NCBI RefSeq assembly: GCF_937951745.1
Contig: NZ_CALFBQ010000032.1
Location: forward strand, 1 to 37,375
Direction of reading: 5' to 3'
DNA: 37,375 nucleotides
Source: an uncultured Chloroflexus sp.
GTDB lineage: Bacteria > Chloroflexota > Chloroflexia > Chloroflexales > Chloroflexaceae
Below are positions 33,210 to 37,375 of this stretch, piece by piece. The notes below the pieces were generated by a model. That model saw only the letters and a program-made list of their open reading frames with translations, had not been told where the DNA came from and searched no databases. The position numbers were made by a program, and so were the translations under genes. Position 1 is the first letter of the stretch. Each line of letters starts with the position of its first letter.

Positions 33210-34991
33210 ATGTCAAAGCCAGAGCTGACGATCCCCAAAGTATTGCAGGCGCTAGCTGCCGAGCTTGATCAGCCGGTAAGCATTGCTCAACTTTGCGATC
33301 TGATGAAAGCGCGCTGGTCGGTACACTACGCGGCGTCTTCAGTACGTAGCAGCCTGCGCTGGGAAAGTATCACGCTCGGTTGGGTGAAAATTAATCGCTC
33401 GCAATATCTCCCTCTGCGGTTAGTGCTTGATGGGTTGCGGTTTCGGTGCTGGCCCCGCCCGCAAGACATTGCTGAGGGTCGGTTGCCGATTGCTCATCTG
33501 CGTCCCTTTGCTGGCCTGCGCCGGCAGCCCTTGCCAGTCATCTATGACGAACAGGGTGCGATATTGGCCGTGAAAGAACCGAGGGGAAAAGAAATCGGCT
33601 TTGCTTCTCATACTGCGGTTGACATGCGAAAGTGGTTTCAACGCCATCACTTCGCCGCTGGTGACAGCATTCTGGTCGAAATGCGCTATCGGACGAGGCC
33701 AGAGTTGTATTTCACCTATGAGCCGGCAACCGCATTTCAGGCGAGCTGGGTCGATGAACAAGATCGCGCTCTGTTGCAGGCGATTGTTAAGCAGGTAGAT
33801 GTGGGTTCAAAGCCGTGTGAAGAGGTGATCCTGCCGATTTTTGCCAGTGCGCCGTGGCGGACTGCATACCCCGGACGGCCATGGCAATATCTCGTTTTGA
33901 GTGATCCGCGCTTGCATCTGATTGAAGATTCGTTGATACAGGCATCCGATCCGTATTTTGATTTAGAACGATTGTTGTTGCAGAGAACACCGCGCGATGA
34001 TGTAGTGTTCCATCCGTCATTGGTAGAGCAAGCGCAAAGGGCGCGGCTTCCGGTCAAGCAGTCGGTTATTGATGAGATTACGGCATTGCAGCAAGAGATG
34101 CAACGTTCGCGTACCCAAGATCGACAGGCCGGTCTCTGGAACGGCGATCTGTCGCGTGAATCGCGAGTCGCTGATGAAGAAGTGGATCATTTCTGGGAGA
34201 CGATGGATGAAATTGTGGGTGTGGCCATCGATGTGTCTGATCAGATGACGCGGGCTGTGTTGCGAATGCAAGAAGTTTTGCCGCCGGAAGTTCAGCAGCA
34301 ATTGTCTGAGGCAACCCCGGAAGAAGCTGAGGTTATTCTTAGCCGCTATCTGAACTATCTGTTAGTCAAAGCGCCCGACTTGTTCCCGCGGATTGATGTG
34401 CCGCCTACGTCATCGTCGAACGATTCGTGGATCGTTAAACGCAGCGTTGATAGCGATATTGAGCCGCTTGATGAGCTTGATGCGAGCGGATGGAACAATG
34501 ACGACGACTGGGATGATGATGATGAATTTGGTGATGGAGACTGGGATGATGATGAGGAATCCGCCGCACTTGCCCAGAGTATCAATCTGATTAATCAGTA
34601 TAGTGATTATTTATCTGAGATGGGGAAGAAGCGTTCGACTGCGCTCGTGCAGACCCGCCTTTTGAAGCCATACGCTCAGTTTTTGGCTTCGTTTTATCAA
34701 CGATCGCTTCATAACGGTGACTATGCGACGCTTGACGAGTTTCTGTTTTATTATTACCCCAATCACAACGATGTCTCAGAAAGATATATCCGTGATATGT
34801 GCAGTGCGCTCAAGCAGTTTTACGCCTTCTTGCGCGAGCGAGGCGTGATCGAAGACGATCGATTTGCACAGGCGATCTGGAAACGGCGCGATCAGGCAGC
34901 ACGTTTGATGACGCTGTGCCAGAAGATAGAGCGCGATTATCCCGATCAGCCGGATTTGCTCGCAATGCTGTTTAAGCCATACATGTCGTAG
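33210..34991 (+). CDS. Unrecognised multidomain protein with recombinase-like SAM domain
   Basis: The 593-residue protein is not one I recognise. Residues 1-60 (LTIPKVLQALAAELDQPVS, then DLMKARWSVHYAASSVRSSL) look like a winged-helix or other HTH start. Residues 65-200 form a beta-rich domain (GDSILVEMRYRTRPELYFTY). Residues 300-410 are helical. An extreme acidic stretch of Asp and Glu (about 430-452) is followed by a domain (460-565) resembling the SAM-like core-binding domain of tyrosine recombinases: LINQYSDYLSEMGKKRS and YIRDMCSALKQFYAFLRERG. The catalytic recombinase domain is absent. No signal or membrane segment is seen. GAGGGAG precedes the ATG at 33210. A strong intrinsic terminator follows. 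Confidence 0.75.
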   Translation: MSKPELTIPKVLQALAAELDQPVSIAQLCDLMKARWSVHYAASSVRSSLRWESITLGWVKINRSQYLPLRLVLDGLRFRCWPRPQDIAEGRLPIAHLRPFAGLRRQPLPVIYDEQGAILAVKEPRGKEIGFASHTAVDMRKWFQRHHFAAGDSILVEMRYRTRPELYFTYEPATAFQASWVDEQDRALLQAIVKQVDVGSKPCEEVILPIFASAPWRTAYPGRPWQYLVLSDPRLHLIEDSLIQASDPYFDLERLLLQRTPRDDVVFHPSLVEQAQRARLPVKQSVIDEITALQQEMQRSRTQDRQAGLWNGDLSRESRVADEEVDHFWETMDEIVGVAIDVSDQMTRAVLRMQEVLPPEVQQQLSEATPEEAEVILSRYLNYLLVKAPDLFPRIDVPPTSSSNDSWIVKRSVDSDIEPLDELDASGWNNDDDWDDDDEFGDGDWDDDEESAALAQSINLINQYSDYLSEMGKKRSTALVQTRLLKPYAQFLASFYQRSLHNGDYATLDEFLFYYYPNHNDVSERYIRDMCSALKQFYAFLRERGVIEDDRFAQAIWKRRDQAARLMTLCQKIERDYPDQPDLLAMLFKPYMS

Positions 34992-35014
34992 CGCCAATGA
35001 TGTTGCTAGCCGCT

Positions 35015-35045
35015 AAATGCGCCTCTCTGGGCGCATTTTTCTTTA
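35015..35045 (+). terminator. Rho-independent terminator after the SAM-domain gene
   Basis: AAATGCGCC (35015-35023), a TCTCTG loop and GGCGCATTT (35030-35038) form a perfect 9-bp stem running into TTTTTCTTT. It begins 23 bases past the stop codon, a textbook intrinsic terminator. Confidence 0.9.
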
Positions 35046-35051
35046 CGGTGC

Positions 35052-35630
35052 ATGCATCACTCTCATCCTCACCAACATTATCGCCGGAGTATTGGTTTGC
35101 GCGGATTTGGTAACACGCCGGAGGGTGCGCATTTGGTAACGATCATACCTCTCCATGGCGAACATTTGTTTGGAACGGTCGTCAATGGCGTGGTTCAGGT
35201 AAGTGAAATAAGAGCCATTGCTCATCGGGATTGGCTAGATATTCCAAAGCATTTCTCCCGTGCTGTGTGCGCATGGGTGATGATGCCCGATCATGTCCTC
35301 GGTATTCTTTTTCTGACCATTGATCCATCTGTAACAAGGCCGGCGAATGCGGGCGAACGGTTGGCGTCCCTGCCGCAGTCGGCGCTACGTGGCCCCCAAC
35401 TCCATGACATCGGAGCCATTGTTGGTTCGTTCAAATTGGCCGTTACCCGCCGGATCAATGCGTTGAACCCTACCCCCGGCATCACGGTTTGGTAACAGAA
35501 TGATGACAGGCGTATGATCCGCTCGGAACAGTTGCTCCCCAGCATCCGTAACGAACTCCATTGTGGCAAATCCGCGCTCTTGGCCATGCGATCGCCATCG
35601 ATAACGACGCAGGAATGGTTCTGTTTTTGA
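35052..35630 (+). pseudogene. Dead REP-associated tyrosine (RAYT/Y1) transposase
   Basis: The reading frame from 35052 begins in the style of the Y1/REP-associated transposases: HYRRSIGLRGFGNTPEGAHL, VTIIPLHGEHLFG, and IPKHFSRAVCAWVMMPDHVL. The family HUH motif (PNHIHG) is PDHVLG here, so one metal-binding His is lost. After PTPGITVW an in-frame TAA occurs, and the sequence continues as QNDDRRMIRSEQLLPSIRNE. There the usual NYYEHIIR would supply the catalytic Tyr; both tyrosines are replaced by Asp. Intact members move or maintain palindromic REP sequences. This copy cannot be active. The 3' limit is approximate. It ends just before the M61 peptidase gene. Confidence 0.85.
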
Positions 35631-35639
35631 GGAATGACC

Positions 35640-37375
35640 ATGATTATTTACACCATCTCTATGCCGGCTCCTCATTCCCATCTCTTTCATGTACGTATCG
35701 AGATTATGCGTAATGAAACCGGCGATGTGCTGTTGTCCTTGCCGGCGTGGACGCCCGGTTCGTATATGATTCGTGAATTTGCTCGTCACGTGCAAGAATT
35801 TCAAGCCGCCGACAATGAGGGGCGACCGTTGCCGTGGCGTAAAGTTCGTAAAGATGGTTGGCTAGTGGCAGCAGGCACGGCGACGTGCGTGGTGGTGTGG
35901 TATAAGGTGTATGCGTTCGATCTGACGGTGCGCACCAGCCATCTTGATGGCACACATGGCTATTTCAACGGTGCGAACGTCTTTATGTACGTTCACGGCC
36001 ATACCCGTGAATCGCTGACGTTGCACGTCGATCCGCCGTCCGGTTGGCGCGTGACGACCGGCTTGGCGCCGCTGCCAGCTGATCCGGCATACCCGCACCG
36101 CGCTTCGTTTCAGGCCGCCGATTACGATGAACTGGTGGATTGTCCGGTTGAATGCGGTACCCATCGAGTGCTAACCTTTTCGGTTGATGGCGTACTGCAC
36201 CGGATTGCAATCTGGGGCTATGGTAACGAAGATGAGGCACGCCTGCTCGCCGATACCCAGCGCATCGTCGAAGTGCAGCGCAGGCTGTTTGGCGAGTTGC
36301 CGTACCGCGATTACACCTTCATTCTCCATCTGACCGATGGGCGCGGTGGTGGGCTTGAGCATCGCAATAGTGCCACCAATATGGTTGATCGTTGGACATT
36401 TACCGACCAATACGAACGCTACCTGAGCCTCACGTCACACGAGTTGTTCCATGCGTGGAATGTGAAGCGGCTCCGTCCGGCGGCACTTGGCCCGTTTGAC
36501 TACCAAGCCGAGAATTATACCCGTCTACTCTGGTTCGTGGAAGGCGCAACCAGCTATTACGATGATCTCCTGTTGGTGCGCGCCGGTCTGATGAGCGAGG
36601 AGCGGTATCTACAAAAATTAGCTGATGAGATTGTTCAATTGCAGAGCCAACCCGGTCGCCGTCTGCAAAGCCTCGAGCAGAGTAGTTTTGATGCGTGGAT
36701 CAAGTTCTACCGTCCTGATGAGAACAGCATCAATGCCAGCATCTCCTACTACCTGAAAGGTTCTCTCGTCTGCTGGATCTTTGACATGGCGATCCGCGCG
36801 CGCACCAATGGCGAGCGCAGTTTCGATGACGTGATGCGTTATCTCTATCAGCGTTATCCGGTTGAAGGGCCGGGCATTCCCGAAGAAGGGGCAGTTTTGG
36901 CGGCAATCGAAGCGATCGGCGGTAGTGATGGTGGGTTGCGCGAGCTGTATGAGCAGTATGTGGTTGGGGTCGAAGAACTCGATTATGCCGCTGCACTGGC
37001 AGTGGTCGGCCTTGAACCGCATTGGCAGTATCGCCGTCCACGTCATGACAGTCAGCCGCCAGCGTGGCTAGGCATCAATTGGCGTAAGCAGGGTGAACGC
37101 ACAGTCGTGGCGTCGGTGCGGAGCGATGGCCCGGCGTATGTGGCGGGGGTGTACGCCGATGACGAGCTGATCGCGATTGATGGTTGGCGGGTCAATGAAG
37201 AACGTCTCAACCACCGCCTGCTCGAACGACGCCCCGGTGATACGGTGCGCTTGACCCTCTTCCGCGGCGATGCGTTGATCGAGGTGCCGGTGATATTGGC
37301 AGTTGCGCCGTATGATATGCTGTCGCTGGCACCGGTGGCGGCGCCAACGGCGCAGCAGGTGCAGATGCGGGCCGC
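35640..37375 (+). CDS. M61-family glycyl-aminopeptidase-like metalloprotease with PDZ domain (3' end outside window)
   Basis: The frame stays open to the window edge, 578 complete codons. The N-terminal beta domain (MIIYTISMPAPHSHLFHVRI, LPAWTPGSYMIREFARHVQ) is the M61 type. The thermolysin-like core has GGGLEHRNSATNM, the zinc motif SHELFHAWNVKRLRP with His267, Glu268 and His271, and the third ligand Glu301 in WFVEGATSYYDD. A PDZ domain follows (about 475-560: WLGINWRKQGERTVVASVRS, then GVYADDELIAIDGW). Only the final few dozen residues appear to be missing. The ATG at 35640 has GAGGA 6 bases upstream, better spaced than the ATG at 35634. No signal peptide is seen, so it is probably a cytoplasmic aminopeptidase. 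Confidence 0.92.
   Translation, partial: MIIYTISMPAPHSHLFHVRIEIMRNETGDVLLSLPAWTPGSYMIREFARHVQEFQAADNEGRPLPWRKVRKDGWLVAAGTATCVVVWYKVYAFDLTVRTSHLDGTHGYFNGANVFMYVHGHTRESLTLHVDPPSGWRVTTGLAPLPADPAYPHRASFQAADYDELVDCPVECGTHRVLTFSVDGVLHRIAIWGYGNEDEARLLADTQRIVEVQRRLFGELPYRDYTFILHLTDGRGGGLEHRNSATNMVDRWTFTDQYERYLSLTSHELFHAWNVKRLRPAALGPFDYQAENYTRLLWFVEGATSYYDDLLLVRAGLMSEERYLQKLADEIVQLQSQPGRRLQSLEQSSFDAWIKFYRPDENSINASISYYLKGSLVCWIFDMAIRARTNGERSFDDVMRYLYQRYPVEGPGIPEEGAVLAAIEAIGGSDGGLRELYEQYVVGVEELDYAAALAVVGLEPHWQYRRPRHDSQPPAWLGINWRKQGERTVVASVRSDGPAYVAGVYADDELIAIDGWRVNEERLNHRLLERRPGDTVRLTLFRGDALIEVPVILAVAPYDMLSLAPVAAPTAQQVQMRA

Overview
The window reads as chromosomal DNA of a filamentous anoxygenic phototroph of the Chloroflexota, most likely a Chloroflexus relative. 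The taxonomy is inference. It rests on secreted proteins carrying the 'FPETGH..GGGFRAYW..NGGL' repeat module typical of that phylum, on a ParB-like/universal-stress fusion, and on dispersed hairpin repeats between genes. Most of the DNA is ordinary housekeeping and envelope coding sequence in short operons. No rRNA, tRNA, prophage or cas gene was seen.

Layout. 1-3753: a broken family-2 glycosyltransferase, a GHMP sugar kinase and a secreted CBM9-like/DNRLRE protein. 3762-9577: on the minus strand, a penicillin-acylase family hydrolase, a hemolysin III/PAQR membrane protein and a secreted subtilisin, with an eroded GGDEF gene and a repeat-rich spacer between them. 9728-13624: on the plus strand, a flippase-like membrane protein, a HIT hydrolase, an anchored module protein, an unknown protein and PRPP synthetase. 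13711-18019: on the minus strand, RadC, a ParB-like/USP fusion and a lone NuoM. 18020-18670: a long regulatory-looking spacer with several CRP/FNR-type dyads. 18671-21971: TatD and a TgpA-like transglutaminase. 22270-24247: on the minus strand, acylphosphatase, a second flippase-like protein and a cNMP-binding protein without a DNA-binding domain. 24514-26310: an MFS permease and shikimate kinase. 26311-26989: a decayed vapBC-type toxin-antitoxin pair. 27096-29681: ClpB. 29851-33161: ComEA-like protein, pyruvate kinase and a BtuF-like binding protein. 33210-34991: an unrecognised protein with a recombinase-like C-terminal domain. 35052-35630: a dead REP-associated (RAYT) transposase. 35640 to the end: an M61 peptidase running off the window.

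The most notable content lies in the gaps. Five broken genes (glycosyltransferase, GGDEF, antitoxin, toxin, RAYT transposase) can be recovered by joining reading frames. A dispersed palindromic element with TGTCATTGCGAG-like ends occurs at least twice as a complete unit. One copy contains a 29-bp repeat, 32-bp spacer, 29-bp repeat that imitates a type I-E CRISPR unit exactly in size. The remnant of a REP-type transposase is in the same window, which suggests, without proving, how the palindromes spread. I see no clear new multi-gene defence or biosynthetic system.
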